In this document: piece after piece, positions 52,613 to 61,460 of the stretch
How positions within the stretch are numbered: position 1 is the stretch's first letter
Layout of the letters: each line of letters begins with the position of its first letter
Source of the DNA: Flavobacterium sp. KJJ
Lineage (GTDB): Bacteria > Bacteroidota > Bacteroidia > Flavobacteriales > Flavobacteriaceae
Direction: 5' to 3'
DNA length: 64,000 nucleotides
NCBI RefSeq assembly: GCF_000708595.2
Contig: NZ_JARP01000004.1
Span: 248,001-312,000, forward strand
Made by a program: the position numbers and the translations under genes
Notes under the pieces: model-generated
Told to the model about the DNA's origin: nothing
Database searches by the model: none
What the model saw: the letters and a program-made list of their open reading frames with translations, nothing else

Positions 52613-54398
52613 TTTAAAACAGGCAAAAGCAATAATATTTTTAATGTTATGGATATCAATTCCTGCTTTTTCTCAAAAAAAGGAAATTCCATTATGGGAT
52701 AAAATTCCTGATGAAATTCAAACAAAAGGATATTCTGAAGAAGTCGATCACAAAAACGAAATTGCTGAAGGAGTTAGAAAAGTAACATTACCTACTCTTA
52801 CAGCTTATTTTGCGGATGCTGAAAAATCGAATGGAACTTCCGTTATTATTTGCCCGGGCGGCGGTTATGGAATGCTGGCTATTAACAAAGAAGGTTATAA
52901 AGTTGCAGAATGGCTTAACACTTTAGGAATAAATGCATTTGTTCTAAAATACAGGCTCCCAAGTGATTTAATCATGAAAAACAAAACTATAGGACCGTTG
53001 CAAGATGCACAGGAAGCAGTGCGATTAGTACGGAGAAATGCTGTTAAGTGGAAATTAAATCCAACTAAAATTGGTATTATGGGATTTTCTGCTGGAGGAC
53101 ATTTAGCCGCAACTTTGTCTACGCATTACAGCGATAAAGTCTATACTCCTTCTGATACGACAAGTGCTAAACCCAATTTTTCGATATTGATTTATCCTGT
53201 TATTTCAATGCAGGAAGGCATTACGCACCAAGGCTCTAAAGATAATTTATTAGGAAAAAATGCCAATAGCGAGATAAATGATAAATATTCAAATGAGAAA
53301 CAAATAACTGCTGCAACACCAAAAGCCTTTTTGGTTCATGCAACAGATGATAAAGCTGTTCCCGTTGAAAATAGTATTAATTATTATTTAGCTTTAAAAA
53401 AAGAAAAAGTTTCTGCAGAAATGCATTTGTATGAAAGTGGCGGTCACGGTTTTGGTTTAGGTGTAAAAGGAACTAATGCTTCTTGGCCAAAAACATGCGA
53501 AAAATGGCTTAATGCAAATAATTATACCTTAAGTCCAGATGGTTATGTATTTACTTATTTTAAAGGAAATGGTGAAGACGGTTTGCATTTGGCCTACAGT
53601 GAAGACGGTTTAAAATGGAATGCCTTAAAAAATGATACTTCATTTTTAACTCCAGAAGTAGGAAAAGATAAATTAATGAGAGATCCTTGTGTGATAAAAG
53701 GCGGAGATGGCCAATATCATATGGTTTGGACAGTAAGCTGGACAGATAAAGGAATTGGTTATGCCTCTTCAAAAGATTTGATTCATTGGTCAAAACAGGA
53801 ATTTATTCCAGTAATGGCACATGAAGAAAAGGCTCGCAATACTTGGGCTCCCGAAATTACTTACGATGAAAAATCAAAAACGTATATGATTTATTGGGCT
53901 TCTACTATTGAGGACAAATTTCCAGAAACAAAATCAGATGAAGAGAAAGGATATAATCATAGGATTTATTACACAATAACAAAAGATTTTAAAAAATTTG
54001 CTAAAACGAAACTGCTTTACGAGCCAGGTTTTAACGTCATTGATGCAACAATTGTAAAGCAAGATCAGGAATTTGTAATGTATTTAAAAGATGAGACACG
54101 TAATCCTGTACAGAAAAATTTAAAAATTGCAATAAGTAAAAATTTAACTGGACCTTACAGTAAAGCTAGCGAGCCAATAACCGGTAATTATTGGGCAGAA
54201 GGGCCTACAGCAATCAAAATAGATAATAATTGGGTGGTTTATTTTGATAAATATACACTTAAAAAATATGGAGCTGTAAAACAAACTTCAAAAGGCTGGG
54301 AAGATATTTCAGATCAAGTAAGCTTTCCAAGCGGAACACGTCACGGAACTGTTATAAAAGTTTCGGCAGATGAAATCAATATATTAAAAAAAGAATAA
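52596..54398 (+). CDS. Esterase fused to a GH43-like propeller
   Basis: A 600-aa secreted fusion, signal peptide to about residue 27. Residues about 55-310 are an alpha/beta-hydrolase of the acetyl-xylan esterase-like kind: oxyanion segment CPGGGYGML, nucleophile Ser165 in GFSAGG, Asp252 in ATDDKAVP, His284 in GGHGFG. Residues about 312-600 form a five-bladed propeller with GH43-like blades (RDPCVIKGGDGQYHMVWT, TWAPEITYDEKSKTYMIYW, NVIDATIV, YWAEGPTAIKI). An Asp, an Asp and a Glu lie in the places expected for the GH43 triad, though the first blade reads RDP, not ADP. One chain may thus deacetylate and deglycosylate the same side chain. It overlaps the GH2 gene by 17 bp. Confidence 0.83.
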   Translation: MKKSNSLKQAKAIIFLMLWISIPAFSQKKEIPLWDKIPDEIQTKGYSEEVDHKNEIAEGVRKVTLPTLTAYFADAEKSNGTSVIICPGGGYGMLAINKEGYKVAEWLNTLGINAFVLKYRLPSDLIMKNKTIGPLQDAQEAVRLVRRNAVKWKLNPTKIGIMGFSAGGHLAATLSTHYSDKVYTPSDTTSAKPNFSILIYPVISMQEGITHQGSKDNLLGKNANSEINDKYSNEKQITAATPKAFLVHATDDKAVPVENSINYYLALKKEKVSAEMHLYESGGHGFGLGVKGTNASWPKTCEKWLNANNYTLSPDGYVFTYFKGNGEDGLHLAYSEDGLKWNALKNDTSFLTPEVGKDKLMRDPCVIKGGDGQYHMVWTVSWTDKGIGYASSKDLIHWSKQEFIPVMAHEEKARNTWAPEITYDEKSKTYMIYWASTIEDKFPETKSDEEKGYNHRIYYTITKDFKKFAKTKLLYEPGFNVIDATIVKQDQEFVMYLKDETRNPVQKNLKIAISKNLTGPYSKASEPITGNYWAEGPTAIKIDNNWVVYFDKYTLKKYGAVKQTSKGWEDISDQVSFPSGTRHGTVIKVSADEINILKKE

Positions 54399-54431
54399 AC
54401 AATAAGTAATTCGTATTTTACTATAATAAAA

Positions 54432-54463
54432 AAGTAGGTTATTGAGCAACCGATAACCTACTT
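54432..54463 (-). terminator. Intrinsic terminator for the minus-strand hypothetical gene
   Basis: Stem AAGTAGGTTAT (54,432-54,442) pairs with 54,453-54,463, with a 10-base loop. On the minus strand it is followed by TTTTTATTATAG. On the plus strand it is followed by As, so it favours termination of the 54,522 gene. It marks the right edge of the pectin locus. Confidence 0.75.
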
Positions 54464-54521
54464 AAAAAAAAATAAACTAACGTAATAACTTCTGTTAAGA
54501 AGTAGATTACTATAAATCAAA

Positions 54522-54971
54522 CTACATTAAAAAAAATAAAGCTTTACAAAAATTATCAAATTGTGTTGGGAGAATTGGCGTATTTTGAAGTCTTGATTCC
54601 AATGTTATCTTATTCAAATTTAAAGTCATTTTAAAATGTTGCTTTAAATCACTAATAATTTGTGATCGTGTTTTTGAGCTATCTAATAAAATTAAGTTTT
54701 TAACTTCCTCTAAAAAACTTAAACTATTATACAACTGCTTGTTAAAAAGACAAACTAAAACATTTGCTTCTTTTTTATCTAATTTTAGATATTCAATCAT
54801 TTCAAATTTATCATAAACAACAAATATAGAACGATCATAATCTTTAGAATTATTTTCATTTTCCAATAAAAAAGAGCTTTCAAAGAAATCAAATTCATCT
54901 TTAAACTTTTTTTTAAACATTTTTAAGAAAAACCCTTTATTATCCCGCACTAAAACCTTTTCCTTTTCCAT
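54522..54971 (-). CDS. Hypothetical protein, receiver-like
   Basis: A 149-aa cytoplasmic protein rich in Lys, Phe, Asp and Asn. I do not recognise a named family. The alternation of strands and helices (KVLVRDNKGFFLKMFKKKF, SIFVVYDKFEMIEYLK, ANVLVCLFNKQ, NLILLDSSKTRSQIISDLKQHF) resembles a response-regulator receiver fold. The usual acidic pocket is reduced to Asp9 and the phospho-acceptor Asp position is not convincing, so it would be a degenerate receiver if it is one. It is a single gene with its own terminator, opposite in direction to the pectin operon. Confidence 0.55.
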   Translation of the reverse strand: MEKEKVLVRDNKGFFLKMFKKKFKDEFDFFESSFLLENENNSKDYDRSIFVVYDKFEMIEYLKLDKKEANVLVCLFNKQLYNSLSFLEEVKNLILLDSSKTRSQIISDLKQHFKMTLNLNKITLESRLQNTPILPTQFDNFCKALFFLM

Positions 54972-55223
54972 TATTCAATTAAAATTGTTCTTGTTAATAT
55001 ACTTTAAAATCAAAGCACTTAGTTTATTTAAAAACTTAGCGCTTAAAAACCGCGCAAAGGTATTTTACAATTTTTGCTTTGAGTAACTTGATAAGACATG
55101 AAACAGTTAAAATAAGGTTTTTATGATACGCAAAACAATGTATATCAATAATTTAAAATCCTTTTAATACCTATCTTTCAATATTATATTTAATAAATTT
55201 TAGCAGTATAGTGAATTATTTGA

Positions 55224-55769
55224 TCAAACTTTTATAATAGGAGTTACGTTACTTTCTACAAAAGTTAGCAGTTTTTCCATATTTCTTTCATCATTATATT
55301 TGTTAGAAATTGAAATTATATATCCATTTCTTTCTTTTACATACAGAAAGAAAAAATCTTTAGTCAAAATCGCCTTTTCAATTTTAATCCATTTATGAGT
55401 TATTTCACCTAGCGGTGAATGTACATTTATTACAGTGTTATTAAAATTAAGTTTGTATTTGCCAATAATGCTTTCAAACTTGGATATTTTTTTTAACAAC
55501 CTGAAAATAAGCCTACAAATTGTATTTACAAGTGAATATTGAAATATTAGAAAGAATATTATAACAAATAAATTTCTTATAATCCATATTGTAAAATCAT
55601 TACCAGTAGTTAAGTTGAAAAAATCATAGACAATAGAAAAAAATAAAAGAAGACTAAAAAATATGCTAACTCTTTCTTTGTATAAATTTTTAAAATACAT
55701 TTTATTTAATTTCCTTATTTCAACAACATTCAATTCAAACTCCAAGGAAAAGTTATTTATACTGTCCAT
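55224..55769 (-). CDS. YcxB-like membrane protein
   Basis: A 181-aa protein with two transmembrane segments (about residues 35-52 and 62-88). A C-terminal soluble part has SPLGEITHKWIKIEKAILTK and FFFLYVKERNGYIISISNK, the arrangement of YcxB-like proteins whose role is unknown. It probably sits in the inner membrane with the C-terminal domain in the cytoplasm. It stands alone between a hypothetical gene and the AraC pair, all in AT-rich DNA. The family call is by resemblance only. Confidence 0.6.
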   Translation of the reverse strand: MDSINNFSLEFELNVVEIRKLNKMYFKNLYKERVSIFFSLLLFFSIVYDFFNLTTGNDFTIWIIRNLFVIIFFLIFQYSLVNTICRLIFRLLKKISKFESIIGKYKLNFNNTVINVHSPLGEITHKWIKIEKAILTKDFFFLYVKERNGYIISISNKYNDERNMEKLLTFVESNVTPIIKV

Positions 55770-56348
55770 TTTGTATGTGATATTTATTTATTTGAACCTT
55801 CTGAAAAATTAGATAGATTAATCTTCCAACAGTTCAAAATTAATACAACCACAGTTTATCTTTCTAGCAGATACGTCAATTAAATATCAGAATAAGACTT
55901 TTTATAAGAATGGATGTAAAAAACACATGGCTGTTTTTGAAAACAATAAATAAGAAATATTCCTTCAAACTTTTCATCTTTTTTGTGTATCAAAAAAAAT
56001 TATAAAAATCCCTTAATAAGACAAAAAAATATCAGAAAAAGGCTTAAAAAACAATACTATTTATTTTGTTTTCAAATAGTTAAATAAACTTATTATTTTA
56101 CAATCTTAACTAAAATATTTAGTTACTTTTGAATTTAATTTAAAATAAATATAAATAATTTCTTACTTTTTTAAGTGTGTTTTTTAAGGTAAAATTAAAT
56201 CTCAATTGCCTAAAATATTTTCTTTTTAGATTGTTTTTTGTAATTCCATTTAATTACTAAAAGGTTATTCTTAGCAAAGAAAAACACTAACAAACATATA
56301 ATCAATAAATTAACTTAAAAATTATTAACTTTATATATTAAATTCATT
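55770..56348. other. Long AT-rich gap upstream of the AraC pair
   Basis: 579 bases with no open frame of note, no repeat shared with other gaps, no ACAGGA pair and no clear hairpin. It must hold the promoters of the YcxB-like gene and the first AraC-type gene, which diverge from here. Confidence 0.5.
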
Positions 56349-57335
56349 ATGCCATTGAAAACAATTCATCATTCTTACAGCGCAGATTTAAATTGGGTAG
56401 AGCCCTTTGCTAAACAGTTCGGAGGAAAAGTTGAAGGCAATTTCATAATTATTCCAGAAGATTTACAGTCCGGAACAAGATATTTTTATGATTGTGGAGA
56501 CGGTATTATTGCCTATTATATTAATGTAGAATATAAAAAGAACTTTCATTTAATACAGAGAAACGAAAACAAAGATTTCGTAGGAATATACTATAATCTT
56601 ACCGATGGAGAAGCTAGTGTTTCCAGTACTGATTTCACTTATAATTTTGGAAGATGGCAATATAATTTGGCAGTCATTGATGGAAATTTAGAATCTAGTT
56701 ATAAAGTTAAAAATGGAAGCAAAACATTTGCACTATGTATCTTTATAAAAAGGAGCAATATCGAAGAATATGCAAAGAAAAACAACATTCAATTTCATAA
56801 TATGAATAAGATGGTTGATCCATCAAAAAATACCATTGTACGATTCGACAGAATGAGTAACGAAAGCTTTCATCTTTTAGACGACTTAAGAAAACTAAAA
56901 ACTGGAGGACCTGTATTTAATTTAAATTTAGTTGGAACTGTACACTTGCTAATCTCAAATTATTTAAAAAAAATAGCCAGCAACCGTATAATTATTCAAA
57001 CTGTCAACGAAACTGATCTTGCTAATATTATTAATATACAAATGTATTTAATTGATAATGTTGAAGGTCATTTTCCAAGTATTAAAATGATGGCGAGTAT
57101 GGCAAATATGTCTGAATCAAAATTTAAAAACTTATTTAGAAAAATTACCGGTATCACACCAAACGTCTTTTTTATGGATAATAAATTGCTATTAGCCAAA
57201 AATCTTTTGGAAAAAAAACAATTGTCTATTTCGGAGATATCATATAAGCTCCATTTTACTAATAACTCCTATTTTGCTTCAAAGTTTAAACAGCATTTCG
57301 GATTATCTCCAAAAACTTTTATTAAACAATTGTAA
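56349..57335 (+). CDS. AraC-type transcription regulator
   Basis: A 328-aa protein. The C-terminal 100 residues are an AraC double helix-turn-helix: FPSIKMMASMANMSESKFKNLFRKITG for the first and ISYKLHFTNNSYFASKFKQHFGLSPKTF for the second, with the family's conserved end FGLSPxxF. The N-terminal 200 residues are a beta-rich, cupin-like sensor (GTRYFYDCGDGIIAYYINVEY) with no membrane segment, so it is a cytoplasmic one-piece regulator. It is followed 45 bp later by a paralogue. It could be a candidate activator for the direct-repeat motif of the pectin locus, since AraC proteins use two adjacent turns of DNA, but nothing ties it directly. Confidence 0.87.
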   Translation: MPLKTIHHSYSADLNWVEPFAKQFGGKVEGNFIIIPEDLQSGTRYFYDCGDGIIAYYINVEYKKNFHLIQRNENKDFVGIYYNLTDGEASVSSTDFTYNFGRWQYNLAVIDGNLESSYKVKNGSKTFALCIFIKRSNIEEYAKKNNIQFHNMNKMVDPSKNTIVRFDRMSNESFHLLDDLRKLKTGGPVFNLNLVGTVHLLISNYLKKIASNRIIIQTVNETDLANIINIQMYLIDNVEGHFPSIKMMASMANMSESKFKNLFRKITGITPNVFFMDNKLLLAKNLLEKKQLSISEISYKLHFTNNSYFASKFKQHFGLSPKTFIKQL

Positions 57336-57380
57336 TTAATGCCAAACATCAGAATGTAGTAATAATAACTAATCTCCTTT

Positions 57381-58373
57381 ATGAAAAAAATTACACATTT
57401 TTATAGTTTAGGTCCCGAGTGGCAAAATCAACTTGCTGAAGAAATGGGAACGAAAGTAGTAGATGATAAAATAATTGTTGTGCCCGAAAATATAGGCCGA
57501 GGACATACTTATTTTACTCAAATTACATCTGGTATTTCTGCATTGTTTTTTGACATTGAATTTAATACTCCTGTTAAAATAACCAGGCTAAAATCTGATC
57601 ACTATTTATATATTTTTCACTATGATTTAAGTGAACATGTCAATTTAATCAAAATCAATAATAAAGACTATGAGATTGGTTCTTTTGACAAATTAGATCT
57701 TGCTATCATCGATAATAAACTGGAAAGTTCATTTAAACCAGCTGTTAATGAAAGAACAGTTGCCTTACGGATTTTAGTCGATAAAAATTTATTAAACGAT
57801 TTTACAGAAAAATATCCTAGTAAAGAAATAGCAAAAAATAAAGGCAAGTCAACACAAAACACACTTTATCATTATGGCAATATTGATAGTAATAGTCTTT
57901 TGCTCATTCAAGCCATTAAAAGCAAATCTATTTATGATTTATCATTTGATTCATTTTTAAAAGGGGTTTCATTAAAATTATTAGGGAATTTTTTTAATAA
58001 ATTTTATAATATTGATAACGCTCAAAATGAAATCACTGATATTGAAATTGAAGCAATAACCAAAACAAAAAACTATCTTCTTGATAACTTATATGGTCCA
58101 TTTCCTTCGATAGCATTTTTATCAGCTTTAGCGGGTATGTCTGATTCAAAATATAAAATGTTATTTAAGAAATACTTCAAGGATACACCAAATAACTTAT
58201 TTATTATAGAAAAAATGAGGCTTGCAAAGAATCTATTACAAAGTGGAAAATTTAATACATTAACAGAGATAATCTATGAATTAAATTATAATAAGCTAAC
58301 TTATTTTAGCGCAAAGTATTATGCCCTTTTTAAAAGAAAGCCTTCAGAAGATTTCGTAAAAAAATTATCATAA
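57381..58373 (+). CDS. AraC-type regulator, diverged paralogue
   Basis: A 330-aa paralogue of the preceding protein: both open with a similar HxYS...W segment and share GxxYF and GISALFFDIEF-like sensor strands. The C-terminal domain keeps the first helix-turn-helix (FPSIAFLSALAGMSDSKYKMLFKKYF). The second is less conserved (IIYELNYNKLTYFSAKYYALFKRKPSEDF) and lacks the usual FGxSP ending. It may bind DNA weakly or act with its neighbour. The 45-bp gap suggests co-transcription. A bidirectional terminator follows. Confidence 0.8.
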   Translation: MKKITHFYSLGPEWQNQLAEEMGTKVVDDKIIVVPENIGRGHTYFTQITSGISALFFDIEFNTPVKITRLKSDHYLYIFHYDLSEHVNLIKINNKDYEIGSFDKLDLAIIDNKLESSFKPAVNERTVALRILVDKNLLNDFTEKYPSKEIAKNKGKSTQNTLYHYGNIDSNSLLLIQAIKSKSIYDLSFDSFLKGVSLKLLGNFFNKFYNIDNAQNEITDIEIEAITKTKNYLLDNLYGPFPSIAFLSALAGMSDSKYKMLFKKYFKDTPNNLFIIEKMRLAKNLLQSGKFNTLTEIIYELNYNKLTYFSAKYYALFKRKPSEDFVKKLS

Positions 58374-58466
58374 GCATATTTATTTAACTTAAAAGTTAAG
58401 GTAAAATATTTATTAAACTCTTAATTATCAAAAAATTAATACTAAATGCATGAGTAATTATTATAA

Positions 58467-58500
58467 AATAAAAGGGTATCATTTCTGATACCCTTTTATT
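58467..58500. terminator. Bidirectional intrinsic terminator
   Basis: A 14-bp perfect stem AATAAAAGGGTATC (58,467-58,480) pairs with 58,487-58,500 around a 6-base loop. It lies between the convergent AraC-type gene and the OmpA-type gene and serves both. Confidence 0.9.
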
Positions 58501-58529
58501 TTATTTATACTTTCATGATATTCACGAAA

Positions 58530-60503
58530 TTATTTATTGAAATTAATAATAAATTCAGAACGTCTGTTAAGCTGATGTTCTTCTTCAGAACATTTAACAC
58601 CGTCAGCACATTTATTAATTAATTGACTTTCTCCATATCCTTTGCCAGTAATTCTATCTGCTCTTACGCCTTTGCTCAAGAGATATTTAACTGTTGATTT
58701 TGCTCTTCTGTCAGATAATTTTAGATTATAATCAGCATTACCACGGCTATCAGTGTGAGATCTAATGTCAACAGAAATATTTGGATAATCTTTTAATACC
58801 TGAAGTACTTTATTTAGTTCGATCTCAGAAATAGGTTTAATTTTATCACCATCAAAATCAAAATAAATTGGCTTTAAGTCAAGCTGTTTTGTTAGATCGC
58901 CATTATCTGTTATAGTTTTGTTGTCTTCTGAAATAAGGGAATTCGCATTCGGATCACTAATCAAATATTTATTTATTTCAATTGTCTGATTCCTCTGCTC
59001 TTCAGCTATATGAAGATCTTGTTTCTCTTGATAATATCCCGTTTTATCATAAGTCAAATAATAGTCCCCTACTGGAACTTTCAATAAATACTCTCCTGCA
59101 TTATCAGTATAAAAATCATCTAACTTATTCTGATTTTTATCATAAACAGTAATCTTAACTTTTGGAAGTAATTCACTATGTTTTTTGTCATATACTTTTC
59201 CGTATACAAGTATTTCATACTTTATAGTATTACGAAGCTCAGTAAAACTATATATCTGATCTTTTGAAGTTCTGTTTGAAGCAAAAAAACCTTTATGAGT
59301 ATATGGGTTAACAATATAACCAAAATCATCTTCTGTAGTATTAATTGGCTGGCCAACATTTACTACTTTGTAAGAATTATCTTTTTGTTTAATTCCCTCA
59401 AAAACATCAAGTCCACCTAATCCAGGATGTCCGTCAGATGCAAAATAAAACTCTCCTGTTTTAGATACAAATGGGAAAGTTTCTCTTCCAGCTGTATTTA
59501 TTGATGGACCTAAGTTTCTCGGTTCTCCAAAAGTACCGTCTTGTTTTATCTCTACCTCATATAGATCAGTCTGTCCTAAAGTACCTGGTCTGTCAGAAGC
59601 AAAGATTAAAGTTTTACCATCTGCACTTAATGCTGGGTGTGCATTCGAAAAAGATTTATCATTAATACTTAAATCTTCAATATTAGTCCAATTACCATTG
59701 TGCAAAGTTGCTCTGTAGATTTTAAGACGGTTTGTATTTGTATCATCTTTTCCAAATTTACCGCCTAAATAATTACTTCTGGTGAAATAGATTTGATTTC
59801 CATCTTTTGTAATAACAGGAGTTGACTGGTGGTAAACTGAATTTATTTTTCCACTAATTTTTTTAGCATCTGTAAGATCTCCGTCATCAGTCATCGTTGC
59901 TTCATACAATTTAAAAAATGGTTTTCCATTCCATTTGTCAATATATTTTTTAACAACATTTGTATCTCTTGCAGAAGTAAAAATGACTTTATTGTCTTTA
60001 TAAAAAGCAGGTCCATAATCAGAAACCTGAGAGTTTATACTTACTGGCTTAATTGTAAAAGGATTTGAATTATTCAATAAATCTTGCAAATAATCCGTAC
60101 TTGCTGAAATAGAAGTATTTCCTGACCTTGCATTGTATATTCTAATAATTTTTGCTGCATCATCATACTGTCCATTAGACTTTAGCGTTTGTGCATATCT
60201 AAGTAATTGTATATTAGGAATAACAAAATTATCTTTAGTTTTATACATCTGATCATATGCTTTTAAGGCATTACCATATTCGCCATTTAAAAAGTAAGCC
60301 TCTCCTAATTTTGAATAAAGTGCCGGTGAACCATATTTTTTTTCAATAAGTTTATTATACAATTCACTTGCACTTACAAATGCATATTGATCGTAATCTT
60401 TTTCTGCCTGATTAATTAATTTGTTTTGCGAATACGTATTATGTATACTAAACAATATTATAAAAAGTAATATGTATTTTTTCATGAGTATATTTATCTT
60501 CAT
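58530..60503 (-). CDS. OmpA-family protein with TPR and propeller domains (type IX secretion-associated)
   Basis: A 657-aa exported protein; either Met1 or Met7 (60485) could start it, the latter giving the tidier leader MKKYILLFIILFSIHNTYSQ. TPR repeats fill about 25-130. PD40-type blades follow (FYKDNKVIFTSARD, HPALSADGKTLIFASDRPG, GEFYFASDGHPGLGGLDVFE). A carboxypeptidase-regulatory-like domain (YGKVYDKKHSELLPKVKITV) comes next. The C-terminal OmpA peptidoglycan-binding domain has YFDFDGDKIKP and RSHTDSRGNADYNLKLSDRRA. The architecture is that of PorE/SprE-associated proteins that anchor type IX secretion or gliding parts to peptidoglycan. It starts 2 bp after the SprF/PorP-type gene. Confidence 0.87.
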   Translation of the reverse strand: MKINILMKKYILLFIILFSIHNTYSQNKLINQAEKDYDQYAFVSASELYNKLIEKKYGSPALYSKLGEAYFLNGEYGNALKAYDQMYKTKDNFVIPNIQLLRYAQTLKSNGQYDDAAKIIRIYNARSGNTSISASTDYLQDLLNNSNPFTIKPVSINSQVSDYGPAFYKDNKVIFTSARDTNVVKKYIDKWNGKPFFKLYEATMTDDGDLTDAKKISGKINSVYHQSTPVITKDGNQIYFTRSNYLGGKFGKDDTNTNRLKIYRATLHNGNWTNIEDLSINDKSFSNAHPALSADGKTLIFASDRPGTLGQTDLYEVEIKQDGTFGEPRNLGPSINTAGRETFPFVSKTGEFYFASDGHPGLGGLDVFEGIKQKDNSYKVVNVGQPINTTEDDFGYIVNPYTHKGFFASNRTSKDQIYSFTELRNTIKYEILVYGKVYDKKHSELLPKVKITVYDKNQNKLDDFYTDNAGEYLLKVPVGDYYLTYDKTGYYQEKQDLHIAEEQRNQTIEINKYLISDPNANSLISEDNKTITDNGDLTKQLDLKPIYFDFDGDKIKPISEIELNKVLQVLKDYPNISVDIRSHTDSRGNADYNLKLSDRRAKSTVKYLLSKGVRADRITGKGYGESQLINKCADGVKCSEEEHQLNRRSEFIINFNK

Positions 60504-60505
60504 TA

Positions 60506-61423
60506 TTAAAAGAATCTTGGATTAATCAATCGTTTGTCAGATTTATTGAATAAATCAAATCTTAAGAAAATTTCATGCGATCCCGAATTATAATGTCCAA
60601 GTTTTGTTGTGTCATAATCATAACCATAACCTACCATTAAATCATTTGTAACTTGAAAACCAGCTAAAGCGCTTACTGCAGCATCCCAACGGTATCCAGC
60701 TCCAAGAGTGAATTTCTCATTAATTAAAAAGTTTGCTGATAAATCAACAGCTACTGGTGCACCAGGAACTACTTTTAATAATGCGGCCGGCTTAAATTTT
60801 AAATTTGGATTAAGATCGAATACATATCCTCCCATTACATAAAAATGTGATTCCTTACTATATACCGATGAAGCGACATCACTGTAATAACTTGTTTTTA
60901 ATAATTTAGGAACTGATATTCCAACATACCAATTATCATTATAAGCATAAACACCCGCACCTACATTTGGTGAAAATTCAGATGGGGAACCAGTTAAATA
61001 TTGATCAGGAGATTCACGATTTAGCTTATCATAATCAACTTTAAAATTTTCAATACCCCCTGAGATACCGAAAGACATTTTCCAATCGTTCTGACCTAAA
61101 ATCAATGTATAAGCATAACTTGCTGTAACTTCTGTAGTTTTTGATGGCCCGATTTGATCACTCACTATGTTTAAACCAATTCCATTACCATGATATCCTA
61201 GAGGACTTTGAATCGAAAAATTCATTGTTTTTGGAGCGCCATCTAATCCAACCCATTGTGTTCTATACAATCCCATAGCACTAATAACACCTCTCGAACC
61301 AGTATAAGCCGGATTGAACGTCATTGTATTGTACATGTATTGCGAATATTGAGATTCTTGTTGCGCTGAGGCACTAGAAATCCCTAGCAACAATATTGCT
61401 GCCAGACAAAAAATATTTTTCAT
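60506..61423 (-). CDS. PorP/SprF-family type IX secretion membrane protein
   Basis: A 305-aa outer-membrane barrel-type protein with signal peptide MKNIFCLAAILLLGISSASAQ. The mature start QESQYSQYMYNTMTFNPAYTG is diagnostic of the PorP/SprF family. Strand-rich segments follow to the C-terminal Phe. Such proteins hold or export surface proteins with type B C-terminal domains. The gene directly upstream encodes a protein with exactly that kind of gliding-associated C-terminus, so the two form a cargo and partner pair, as SprB/SprF do. A 37-bp gap separates them. Confidence 0.92.
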   Translation of the reverse strand: MKNIFCLAAILLLGISSASAQQESQYSQYMYNTMTFNPAYTGSRGVISAMGLYRTQWVGLDGAPKTMNFSIQSPLGYHGNGIGLNIVSDQIGPSKTTEVTASYAYTLILGQNDWKMSFGISGGIENFKVDYDKLNRESPDQYLTGSPSEFSPNVGAGVYAYNDNWYVGISVPKLLKTSYYSDVASSVYSKESHFYVMGGYVFDLNPNLKFKPAALLKVVPGAPVAVDLSANFLINEKFTLGAGYRWDAAVSALAGFQVTNDLMVGYGYDYDTTKLGHYNSGSHEIFLRFDLFNKSDKRLINPRFF

Positions 61424-61460
61424 TAGTTCTAAATTAATTTTTGATTCTTAAATTCTAAGA

